Shown: piece after piece, positions 6,158 through 13,162 of the stretch | Numbering within the stretch: position 1 is the stretch's first letter | Layout: each line of letters begins with the position of its first letter | Assembly: GCA_023406225.1 (NCBI GenBank) | Contig: JAEXWS010000103.1 | Location: forward strand, 1 to 13,162 | Origin: Bacillota bacterium | GTDB lineage: Bacteria; Bacillota; Clostridia; Oscillospirales; Oscillospiraceae | Direction: 5' to 3' | DNA: 13,162 nt | Notes under the pieces: generated by a model | Databases searched by the model: none | What the model was told of the DNA's origin: nothing | What the model saw: the letters and a program-made list of their open reading frames with translations, nothing else | Program-made: the position numbers and the translations under genes

Positions 6158-7242
6158 GGCGCGGTCCTCCATTCGTTCATGATCTGGTCCATCTGCTCGC
6201 GGACCGTGGAGAGGCGGTCCACCGCCCCCGCGCCCGCCCCGCAGAAGAAAAGGCCGTTTTCCCAGTCGCCGTTCCGGGCGGCGATGAGGGCCTTGGAGAT
6301 GCAGTAGGGGGCCGTTTTCCAGTCGCAGACGGAGAGGCAGTTCCGGCATTGGGCCACCGGGGGCTGGGTCCCCGCCTCCACCCGCCGGATGAGGGGGGAG
6401 CGCAGGGCCCGCCCCGGCATCCCCACGGGGCTTTGGACGATGGCCACGTCCTCCGCCCGGGCGCTCAGCAGCGCCTGCTTGTAAGCGGGGGAGGCGTCGC
6501 ACTCCTCCGTTGCGATGAAGCGGGTGGCGAACTGGGCCCCCGCCGCGCCCTGGTCGGTGTACCGGCGCATCTCCGCGCCGTTTTGCACGCCTCCGGCCAC
6601 AAACACGGGGATATCCCGCTGAAATTTATCCCGGAAGGGGGCCAATGCGTCCAAAACCTCCCGCAAAAGCCCGCCGAGAGGCTTGGGACGGCCCGCCTGG
6701 GCCTCCGCGGCCTCCTCTTTGGAAAAACCCAGGTGCCCGCCCGCCAGGGGGCCTTCCAGCACCACGAAGTCCGGGGCCGTCTGGTAGTGGCGGTCCCACA
6801 GCTTGCAGATGAGGGCCGCGGCCCGCCCGCCGCTGACGATGGGGGCCAGGGCCGCGCCGCTCTCAGGCACGTCCCTGGCGATGGCGGGCAGGTCCCGGGG
6901 CAGTCCCGCCCCGCAGACCACCGCGTCCACCCCTGCCTTTAAGGCGGTGCGGACGCTGTCCGCGTACTGGGAGGTGGCGACCATGGCGTTAACGGCCACC
7001 AGCCCCGCGCCCTTAGCCAGCTCCTTGGCCCGCTTCACCTGCCGCTCCAGGGCCCGCAGGTTCGCGCCCCGGGGGTCGGCTGCAAAATCCGGCTCCGCGA
7101 AGCCGCCTACGGCGGTGGAGATGGTCCCCATGCCGCCGCAGGCCGCCACCGCGCCCGCCAGGCGCTCCAGGCTCACGCCGACGCCCATGCCGCCCTGGAT
7201 GATGGGAAGGGGAAGGGTTTTCCCCCGGATCGTCACTGCCAT
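6154..7242 (-). CDS. FabX-like FMN and probable [4Fe-4S] oxidoreductase of the NMO/FabK superfamily
   Basis: A 362-residue TIM-barrel flavoprotein of the nitronate monooxygenase/FabK superfamily (PIIQGGMGVGVS near the N-terminus; GPLAGGHLGF with candidate catalytic His170; VAGGVQNGAEM and GAQFATRF phosphate-binding segments). It differs from FabK in a C-terminal extension holding CRNCLSVC and PYC, giving Cys299, Cys302, Cys306 and Cys314 (C-x2-C-x3-C-x7-C), plus Cys334. From memory, Helicobacter pylori FabX has about the same length, a similar C-terminal cysteine cluster followed by YCI and an EGLYF-like segment, and binds FMN and [4Fe-4S]; it dehydrogenates and isomerises acyl-ACP to make unsaturated fatty acids. 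The gene overlaps fabK by 10 bases and fabD by 4, so a role in fatty acid synthesis is likely. Automated tools would probably say nitronate monooxygenase, which the context argues against. The exact reaction is inferred. Confidence 0.75.
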   Translation of the reverse strand: MAVTIRGKTLPLPIIQGGMGVGVSLERLAGAVAACGGMGTISTAVGGFAEPDFAADPRGANLRALERQVKRAKELAKGAGLVAVNAMVATSQYADSVRTALKAGVDAVVCGAGLPRDLPAIARDVPESGAALAPIVSGGRAAALICKLWDRHYQTAPDFVVLEGPLAGGHLGFSKEEAAEAQAGRPKPLGGLLREVLDALAPFRDKFQRDIPVFVAGGVQNGAEMRRYTDQGAAGAQFATRFIATEECDASPAYKQALLSARAEDVAIVQSPVGMPGRALRSPLIRRVEAGTQPPVAQCRNCLSVCDWKTAPYCISKALIAARNGDWENGLFFCGAGAGAVDRLSTVREQMDQIMNEWRTAP

Positions 7243-8171
7243 TCCCGTCCCGCCGCCTGTAAAACGGATCTGCCGCCATCGTACAGCTCCTCGAAGATCT
7301 GCCGCAGGGGCTTGATCTCGTGGAGCATGCCGGCCACCTGGCCGCTCATGACGCTGCCGTGCTCCACGTCGCCCTCCAGCACGGCCCGGCGCAGTCCGCC
7401 CAGGGTCACGCGCTCCAGCTCCTCCAGGGTGGCCCCCTGCTTTTCCAGCGCCAGATACTCCCGGGCCATCTTGTTTTTCAGCACCCGGACGGGGCCGCCC
7501 ACGCTGCGGCCGGTAACGGTGGTGTCGCTGTCCTTGGCCTTCAGGATGGCCTGCTTGTAATTTTCATGGATGGGGCACTCCCGGCTCACCAGCAGGCAGG
7601 TGCCCACCTGGACGCCGCAGGCCCCCAGGGCGAAGGCGGCGGCGGCCTGACGGCCGTCCGCGATGCCGCCGGCGGCCACCACGGGCACGTCCACCGCGTC
7701 GATGACCTGGGGCACCAGGGCCATGGTGGTCATTTCGCCCACGTGGCCGCCGGACTCCGTGCCCTCGGCGATGACGGCGTCCACGCCGTAGCGCTCCAGC
7801 CGCTTCGCCAGCACCGCCGCCGCCACCACGGGCAGGACCTTGATGCCCGCATCCTTCCAGGCGGGGATGTACTTGCCGGGGTTGCCCGCGCCGGTGGTGA
7901 CCACCCGCACGCCCTCCTCCAGGATGATGCGGGCGATGTCGTCCGCGTGGGGGCTCATGAGCATCAGGTTCACGCCGAAGGGCTTTTCGGTCAGCTCCTT
8001 GGCCCGGCGGATCTCCCGGCGGAGCCGGTCCCCGTCCCAGCCGCCAGTGGCGATCATGCCCAAAGCCCCGGCGTTGGAGCAGGCGGCGGCGAATTCGCCG
8101 GTGGCGATATTCGCCATGCCGCCCTGGATGAAGGGGAACTCGGTCCCCAGGATCTCGTTTAACTTTTTCAT
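7233..8171 (-). CDS. fabK: Enoyl-ACP reductase II (FabK), FMN-dependent
   Basis: A 312-residue FMN TIM-barrel enzyme that reduces trans-2-enoyl-ACP in the last step of each cycle, the triclosan-insensitive alternative to FabI. It resembles streptococcal FabK along its length: FIQGGMANIATG at the start, KPFGVNLMLMSPHADDI, VVTTGAGNPGKY, AEGTESGGHVGEMTTM with candidate His143, and AAGGIADGRQAAAAFALGA. The ATG at 8171 is chosen because AAGGAG lies 8 bases upstream; the longer frame starting at 8213 reads through a hairpin. It opens the second block of the operon, following a 118-base hairpin spacer, and overlaps the FabX-like gene downstream by 10 bases. No FabI or FabL is in the window. Confidence 0.93.
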   Translation of the reverse strand: MKKLNEILGTEFPFIQGGMANIATGEFAAACSNAGALGMIATGGWDGDRLRREIRRAKELTEKPFGVNLMLMSPHADDIARIILEEGVRVVTTGAGNPGKYIPAWKDAGIKVLPVVAAAVLAKRLERYGVDAVIAEGTESGGHVGEMTTMALVPQVIDAVDVPVVAAGGIADGRQAAAAFALGACGVQVGTCLLVSRECPIHENYKQAILKAKDSDTTVTGRSVGGPVRVLKNKMAREYLALEKQGATLEELERVTLGGLRRAVLEGDVEHGSVMSGQVAGMLHEIKPLRQIFEELYDGGRSVLQAAGREWQ

Positions 8172-8289
8172 GGAAGTCTCCTTATCGCATAACGCCGCAA
8201 GCGCGGCGTACAAGGGTTTTCACCGGAGGTGGAAACCTTGGGCCGGGCGGGCTTTGCCTGCCCGGCTGGATCAAATGCGGGGCGCTCCG
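8172..8289. repeat. Three tandem hairpins between fabH and fabK
   Basis: This 118-base spacer interrupts an otherwise overlapping gene chain. It holds 8192-8198/8203-8209 (ACGCCGC, loop AAGC), 8215-8224/8228-8237 (10 bp, loop GGA) and 8242-8252/8256-8266 (11 bp, loop TTT). The second and third stems contain one T-G or G-T pair on the + strand that becomes an A-C mismatch in the operon's own RNA. None has a U-tract in the operon direction, so they are not ordinary terminators. The fabK ribosome site AAGGAG follows. Confidence 0.65.
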
Positions 8290-9237
8290 TTAAAATTCCA
8301 AAATCGTGCCGCCCCAGGTGAAGCCGCCGCCGAAGCCCACGCACAGCACCTTGCTGCCGGGGCGGAGCATGCCCTTGTGGAGCATTTCGTCCAGGGCGAT
8401 GGGGATGCAGGCGGAGCTGGTGTTGCCCACGCGGCCGATGTTGCTGTAGCACTTCTCCGCCGGGATGCGGGCGTGCCTGCACACCGCGTCGATGATCCGC
8501 AGGTTGGCCTGATGGAATACAAAGTAATCGATGTCGTCCCGGGTGAGGCCGTTTTCCTGCAAAAGCTGCTCCACCACCTTGGGGGCGGTGGACACGGAGA
8601 ACTTATACACCGCCTGCCCCTCCATATAGAGCACGGAGGGCTTTCCCAGGCCCACGCCGGGGCCGTTGAGCACGTCCCAGGTGCCCCGGGCGCCGATGAC
8701 GGTGGGGAGCTTGGGATAATCCTCGGAAGACTCCACCACGGCGGCGCCCGCGCCGTCTCCGAAGAGGATGCAGGTGGCCCGGTCGGTATAGTCGGTGATG
8801 CGGGTCACCACCTCGGCCCCCACCACGAGGCCGTATTTCCGCCGGCTGGAGGCAAGCAGGGCCTGGATGGTGTGCAGTCCAAAGACGAAGCCGGAGCAGG
8901 CGGCGTTGAAGTCAAAGCACACTGTGTCCTCGGGAAAGCCCAGGGTCCCCTGGAGAAAGCAGGCGGTGGAAGGGGTGATGTAGTGGGGCGTCAGGGTGGC
9001 CACCAGACAAACGCCGATCTGCTCCGGGGAGACCCCGGCGGCGTCCAGCGCCCGCCGGGCGGCGTTCAGCGCCAGGTCGCACTGGGTCTCGCCCCCGGCC
9101 ACCTTGTGCCGGGTCTTTACGCCGGTGCGGCTCGTGATCCACTCATCGGTGGTGTCCACGAGACGGCACATATCCTCGTTGGTGACGATCTGCTCCGGCA
9201 GGTAGCTGCCGATGCCCTTGACCTTGATTCCGTTCAT
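8290..9237 (-). CDS. fabH: Beta-ketoacyl-ACP synthase III (FabH)
   Basis: A 315-residue ketosynthase that starts chains by condensing an acyl-CoA with malonyl-ACP. The triad is Cys114 in DFNAACSGF, His242 in FHQANLRI and Asn272 in GNTSSACIPIAL. The N-terminal GIGSYLPEQIVTNED and WITSRTG segments and the C-terminal GFGGGFTWG are typical of FabH. The ATG at 9237 overlaps the accA stop as ATGA and begins exactly where the family does; the longer upstream frame lies inside accA and is a shadow. Primer preference (acetyl or branched) cannot be read from the sequence. It ends the accBCDA-fabH block before a hairpin spacer. Confidence 0.95.
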   Translation of the reverse strand: MNGIKVKGIGSYLPEQIVTNEDMCRLVDTTDEWITSRTGVKTRHKVAGGETQCDLALNAARRALDAAGVSPEQIGVCLVATLTPHYITPSTACFLQGTLGFPEDTVCFDFNAACSGFVFGLHTIQALLASSRRKYGLVVGAEVVTRITDYTDRATCILFGDGAGAAVVESSEDYPKLPTVIGARGTWDVLNGPGVGLGKPSVLYMEGQAVYKFSVSTAPKVVEQLLQENGLTRDDIDYFVFHQANLRIIDAVCRHARIPAEKCYSNIGRVGNTSSACIPIALDEMLHKGMLRPGSKVLCVGFGGGFTWGGTILEF

Positions 9238-10052
9238 GGGTTCTCCTTTTCGGGAGCGGCCGCTCCCATCTTTCTGAATTTCTGGTACCGGGCCGCGGCC
9301 AGGGCCGGACCTTTTTCCCTGTCCAGCTCCGCCAGATGGCGGCTGATGGCCCGCTCCACCTGCCGCAAGGCGATGGCGGGCGCCAGATGCGCGCCCCCCT
9401 CCGGCTCGGGGATGATGTCGTCGATGACGCCCAGGGCCAGCAGGTCCGGGGCCGTCAGCTTCATGAGCGCGCAGGCCTCGCCGCTGCGGGCCGCGTCCTT
9501 CCACAAAATGGAGGCGAATCCCTCCGGGGAGAGGATGGCGTACACGGCGTTTTCCAGCATAAGCACCCGGTCGCCCACGCCCAGGGCCAGCGCGCCGCCG
9601 CTGTTGCCCTCGCCGGTGATGACGGCGATGACGGGCACGGTGAGGCGGCTCATCTCATAGAGGTTCCGGGCGATGGCCTCGCCCTGGCCCCGGGCCTCGG
9701 CCTCCAGGCCCGGATAGGCCCCGGAGGTGTCGATGAAGGTGAGGACCGGGCGGCGGAATTTCTCCGCCTGGCGCATGAGCCGCAGGGCCTTGCGGTAGCC
9801 CTCGGGATTGGGCATGCCGAAGTTGCAGGCGAGGTTTTCCTCCAGCGTCCGGCCCTTCCGGGTGCCGATGACGGTGACGGGGCGGCCGTGGAACAGGGCC
9901 ACGCCCCCCAAAATGGCGGCGTCCTCGCCGCAGAGGCGGTCGCCCTTCTGCTCGAAAAAGTCCGTGAAGAGCCCGCCGATATAGTCGCTGATGTTGGGCC
10001 GCTGGGGATGGCGCGCGATGGCCACCCGCTCCGCGGCGGTCAGTTCGGTCAT
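9234..10052 (-). CDS. accA: Acetyl-CoA carboxylase carboxyltransferase subunit alpha (AccA)
   Basis: A 272-residue crotonase-fold subunit that, with AccD, transfers CO2 from biotin to acetyl-CoA. Family landmarks are DYIGGLFTDFFEQKGDR, the loop FIDTSGAYPGLEAEARGQ (Ser where most AccA have Pro in DTPGAYPG), GEGNSGGALALGVGDRVLML and SPEGFASILWKDA. It is shorter than the E. coli protein (319 residues), mainly through shorter ends, as in other Bacillota. The start overlaps the accD stop as ATGA and the stop overlaps the fabH start as ATGA, so carboxyltransferase subunits and FabH should be translated in step. Confidence 0.95.
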   Translation of the reverse strand: MTELTAAERVAIARHPQRPNISDYIGGLFTDFFEQKGDRLCGEDAAILGGVALFHGRPVTVIGTRKGRTLEENLACNFGMPNPEGYRKALRLMRQAEKFRRPVLTFIDTSGAYPGLEAEARGQGEAIARNLYEMSRLTVPVIAVITGEGNSGGALALGVGDRVLMLENAVYAILSPEGFASILWKDAARSGEACALMKLTAPDLLALGVIDDIIPEPEGGAHLAPAIALRQVERAISRHLAELDREKGPALAAARYQKFRKMGAAAPEKENP

Positions 10053-10899
10053 ACGCGGCCTCCTTTCTCGTGGAGCCGGAGGAGCTGCGCCAAAGTCTCC
10101 CGCATGCGGATGCGGGGCACCACCTGGTCCACGAAGCCGTGGGCCTCCTGGTACTCCGCCCGCTGAAAGCCCTCAGGCAGGGTCTCCCCGATGGTCTGCT
10201 GGATGACCCGGGGCCCGGCGAAGCCGATGAGGGCGCCGGGCTCGGCCAGGATGATGTCCCCCAGGGAGGCGAAGCTGGCGGTGACACCCCCGGTGGTGGG
10301 GTCCGTCAAAACGGAGATATAGAGAAGGCCCTTCTCGGAAAACCGGGCCAGGGCGGCGCTGGTCTTGGCCATCTGCATGAGGGAGAGGATGCCCTCCTGC
10401 ATCCGCGCGCCGCCGCTGGCGGCGAAGAGGATGAGGGGAAGCTTGTTTTTCCCGGCGTACTCGATGGCCAGGGCGATCTTCTCGCCCACGGCGGCGCTCA
10501 TGGAGCCCATGAAAAAGCGGCTGTCCAGCACGCCCGTCACGCAGCGCACGCCTCCGATGGTCCCCACCGCCGTCACGGCGGCCTCCGTGAGGCCGGTCCT
10601 GCGCTGGGCGGATTCCTGCTTGGCCCGGTAGCCGGGGAAGGACAGGGGGTCCCCCGCGGGGTACTTCTCATTCAGCTCCCGGAAGGAGCCGGGGTCCAGA
10701 ATGGTGCTCAGGCGGTAGTAGGCCCCGATGGGGAAGTGGTAGCCGCACTTGGGACATACGGATAGACCCTGGGCCACCAGCTTCCGCTCGCTGCGCTGGC
10801 CGCACCTGGGGCACTCCACGCCGGCCTCGGCCAGGTTCCGGTTGTCCCGGATGGCCTTCATGGCCAGGAGCCGGGCCCGGCGCTTTGCAAAGATACCGT

Positions 10900-10903
<4 letters not shown>
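10049..10903 (-). CDS. accD: Acetyl-CoA carboxylase carboxyltransferase subunit beta (AccD)
   Basis: A 284-residue partner of AccA. An N-terminal zinc ribbon is visible as CPRC (Cys31, Cys34) and CPKC (Cys50, Cys53), followed by the carboxyltransferase domain with GVLDSRFFMGSMS, ASGGARMQEGILSLMQMAK, LTDPTTGGVTASFA, GFAGPRVIQQT and LPEGFQRAEY, all diagnostic. The start is GTG at 10903, overlapping the accC stop as GTGA, with purine-rich GAGGCGGAGG just upstream. Overlaps at both ends couple it to accC and accA. Confidence 0.95.
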
Positions 10904-12291
<1,388 letters not shown>

Positions 12292-12294
12292 GGC

Positions 12295-12720
12295 TTACAC
12301 CGTCCGGAAACGAAACAGGGGCTCCCCGAAGGCCACCAGGTCGCCGCTGACCTTGCGGACCTCCTCGATGACGCAGTCGCAGGGGGCCGGGACCTCGCTC
12401 ATCATCTTCATGGCCTCAATGAGGCACACGGTCTGGCCCTTTTTCACCTGCGCGCCCGGCGTCACAAAGGGGGCCTGGTCCGGGGCGGGAGCGGCGTAAT
12501 AGGTGCCCACCAGGGGGGCGGAGATAAAGTCGCCCTCCGGCTCCCGGGCCGCGGGGGCGGCGGGAGCGGAAGCAGGGGCGGCCATGGGAACGGAGGCGGC
12601 CGCGGGAACGGGGGCGGCCCGGTCCAGCTCTATGGAAAAGCCCTCTCCGGACAGCTTCATGCGCTGTAAAGAGCTGCGCTCGAAGCGGTCCATCAGGTCA
12701 AAGATCTCTTGATTGGTCAT
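12295..12720 (-). CDS. accB: Biotin carboxyl carrier protein of acetyl-CoA carboxylase (AccB)
   Basis: A 141-residue carrier with three parts: a short N-terminal helix (NQEIFDLMDRFERSSLQRMK), an Ala/Pro-rich flexible linker (residues about 36-60), and a C-terminal biotinyl domain. The biotinylated lysine is Lys105 in IEAMKMMSEV. The fold's usual PxxG turn segment VTPGAQVKKGQTVC precedes it. The ATG at 12720 is preferred over an upstream TTG at 12738 because AAAGGA sits about 6 bases upstream and the N-terminus then matches the family. It is separated from acpP by a strong hairpin and joined closely to accC. Confidence 0.94.
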   Translation of the reverse strand: MTNQEIFDLMDRFERSSLQRMKLSGEGFSIELDRAAPVPAAASVPMAAPASAPAAPAAREPEGDFISAPLVGTYYAAPAPDQAPFVTPGAQVKKGQTVCLIEAMKMMSEVPAPCDCVIEEVRKVSGDLVAFGEPLFRFRTV

Positions 12721-12748
12721 AGTGTTCCTTTCTCGCAAAGAAAGCGGT

Positions 12749-12779
12749 CCCCGCCGAAGGGAAGGACCCTCCGGCGGGG
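12749..12779 (-). terminator. Hairpin between acpP and accB, probable partial terminator or stabiliser
   Basis: The - strand RNA can form a 13-bp stem: CCCCGCCG paired with CGGCGGGG, extended by GAGGG/CCCTT with one G-U pair, loop TCCTT. The wobble pairs only in the sense (operon) direction. The bases after it are CGCTTTCTTT-like rather than a full U-tract. It lies between acpP and accB, so it fits an attenuator or a 3' stabiliser that lets acpP be expressed above the rest of the operon. Confidence 0.5.
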
Positions 12780-12785
12780 CGGTTT

Positions 12786-13016
12786 TTACTGCTTGTGGGC
12801 CGCCAGATAGGCCACGATGTCGCCCACGGTCTTCAAACCGGCCACGTCGGCGTCGTCGATGTGGATGTCGGTGGCTTCCTCCAGCGCCATCACCAGCTCC
12901 ACGGACGCCAGGGAGTCGGCGCCCAGGTCGTCGGTCAGGGTGGCCTCCAGGGTCACCTGCTCGGCGTCGCAGCCCAGGGTCTCCACAATGATGTCGCGTA
13001 CTTTCTCGAATTCCAT
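12786..13016 (-). CDS. acpP: Acyl carrier protein (AcpP)
   Basis: A 76-residue acidic four-helix carrier. Ser35 in DDLGADSLASVELVMALEE is the 4'-phosphopantetheine site; the DSL motif and the following acidic helix II are standard. It carries all intermediates of the pathway encoded downstream. The ATG at 13016 is preceded by AAGGAG at 7-8 bases, an excellent ribosome site. It is the first gene of the operon and sits directly behind the main promoter and palindrome. No phosphopantetheinyl transferase gene is in the window. Confidence 0.96.
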   Translation of the reverse strand: MEFEKVRDIIVETLGCDAEQVTLEATLTDDLGADSLASVELVMALEEATDIHIDDADVAGLKTVGDIVAYLAAHKQ

Positions 13017-13045
13017 ATGCGTACTCCTTATGTTGCTGATATTAC

Positions 13046-13081
13046 AATTATTTTAATTAAAAAATTTTAACTAAAATAATT
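13046..13081. promoter_or_regulatory. 36-bp palindrome just downstream of the fab operon promoter, candidate operator
   Basis: Ten-base arms AATTATTTTA and TAAAATAATT enclose a nearly symmetrical centre; 16 of 18 position pairs match, the exceptions being one G-T pair and the central pair. It can also be read as two 12-base boxes on the - strand, TTTTAGTTAAAA and TTTTAATTAAAA, with centres 14 bases apart. The predicted transcription start (about 13083) is at its edge, so a bound dimer would block initiation or early elongation. The MarR gene at the operon end is the obvious binder, but the sequence does not match the FabT or FapR boxes I know. Confidence 0.6.
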
Positions 13082-13089
13082 TAAGCATG

Positions 13090-13118
13090 ATTGTATCCGC
13101 CCGGAGCGGATTTGTCAA
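13090..13118 (-). promoter_or_regulatory. Main promoter of the fatty acid synthesis operon
   Basis: On the - strand a perfect TTGACA (13113-13118) and TACAAT (13090-13095) are separated by 17 bases, with a run of seven T residues just upstream that may act as an UP-like element. The leader to the acpP ATG is about 67 bases. This is the strongest promoter seen in the window, as expected for an essential operon that then needs a repressor. Confidence 0.85.
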
Positions 13119-13156
13119 GAAAAAAATGGTCGAAGGCCCCGGGAAAAAGTTTCGAC
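13119..13156 (-). terminator. Probable terminator of the gene upstream of acpP
   Basis: On the - strand the arms GTCGAA and TTCGAC (13151-13156 and 13129-13134) are followed after CA by seven T residues. The stem is only 6 bp with a 16-base loop. An alternative stem, 13142-13162 (GGAAAAGT with a bulged complement), would exclude it. The upstream gene lies outside the window, so the call is tentative. Confidence 0.4.
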
Positions 13157-13162
13157 TTTTCC

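Noticed and set aside
6154..7242. Simple nitronate monooxygenase for detoxification
   Set aside because: The coupled position in the fab operon and the C-terminal four-Cys motif do not fit a stand-alone detoxifying enzyme.
7840..9660. A 606-residue + strand frame opposite fabK, fabH and accA
   Set aside because: It crosses three well-supported genes and an intergenic spacer, and has no recognisable domain.
13046..13081. FapR or classic FabT box
   Set aside because: The palindrome lacks the FapR TTAGTACC-type core and the TTTGA/TCAAA arms expected of FabT sites.

Overview
The window is GC-rich, with tightly packed genes and AT-rich promoter islands. The gene content and order (FabK instead of FabI, a MarR-family regulator at the end of the fab cluster, acpP at its head) point to a Clostridia-class Bacillota, probably a GC-rich gut Oscillospirales/Oscillospiraceae. 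The genus cannot be fixed from the sequence alone.

Layout. On the + strand are the 3' end of a dihydrolipoyl dehydrogenase gene (1-401), a 346-base hairpin-rich spacer bounded by two near-identical intrinsic terminators (402-747), and gluQ, a glutamyl-Q tRNA(Asp) synthetase (748-1686) with a good sigma-70-type promoter. A gene-free convergent gap with a bidirectional terminator follows (1687-1959). Everything else is on the - strand, read from the right end leftwards: acpP, accB, accC, accD, accA, fabH, fabK, a second flavoprotein of the FabK/NMO superfamily, fabD, fabG, fabF, fabZ, and a MarR-type regulator.

How it works together. The - strand genes form one essentially complete type II fatty acid synthesis operon. 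AccABCD makes malonyl-CoA, FabD loads it on AcpP, FabH starts chains, and FabF/FabG/FabZ/FabK elongate them. Most junctions overlap by 4 bp or sit within a few bases, implying translational coupling. Three junctions instead carry hairpins: acpP/accB, fabH/fabK and fabG/fabF. These divide the operon into expression blocks. A near-consensus promoter (TTGACA, 17 bp, TACAAT) precedes acpP, and a 36-bp AT-only-like palindrome lies just downstream of it, a strong operator candidate. The MarR gene at the far end has its own promoter and is the obvious candidate to bind that operator.

Most interesting points. (1) The second flavoprotein (6154-7242) has a C-terminal four-cysteine motif and architecture resembling Helicobacter pylori FabX, an FMN/[4Fe-4S] acyl-ACP dehydrogenase/isomerase of unsaturated fatty acid synthesis; no FabA, FabM or other known isomerase is in the cluster. 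(2) Two hairpins in different spacers share closing arms and a 7-base loop but have different, compensated stems, suggesting a dispersed structured repeat family. (3) The promoter-proximal palindrome is paired with the operon-distal MarR gene.
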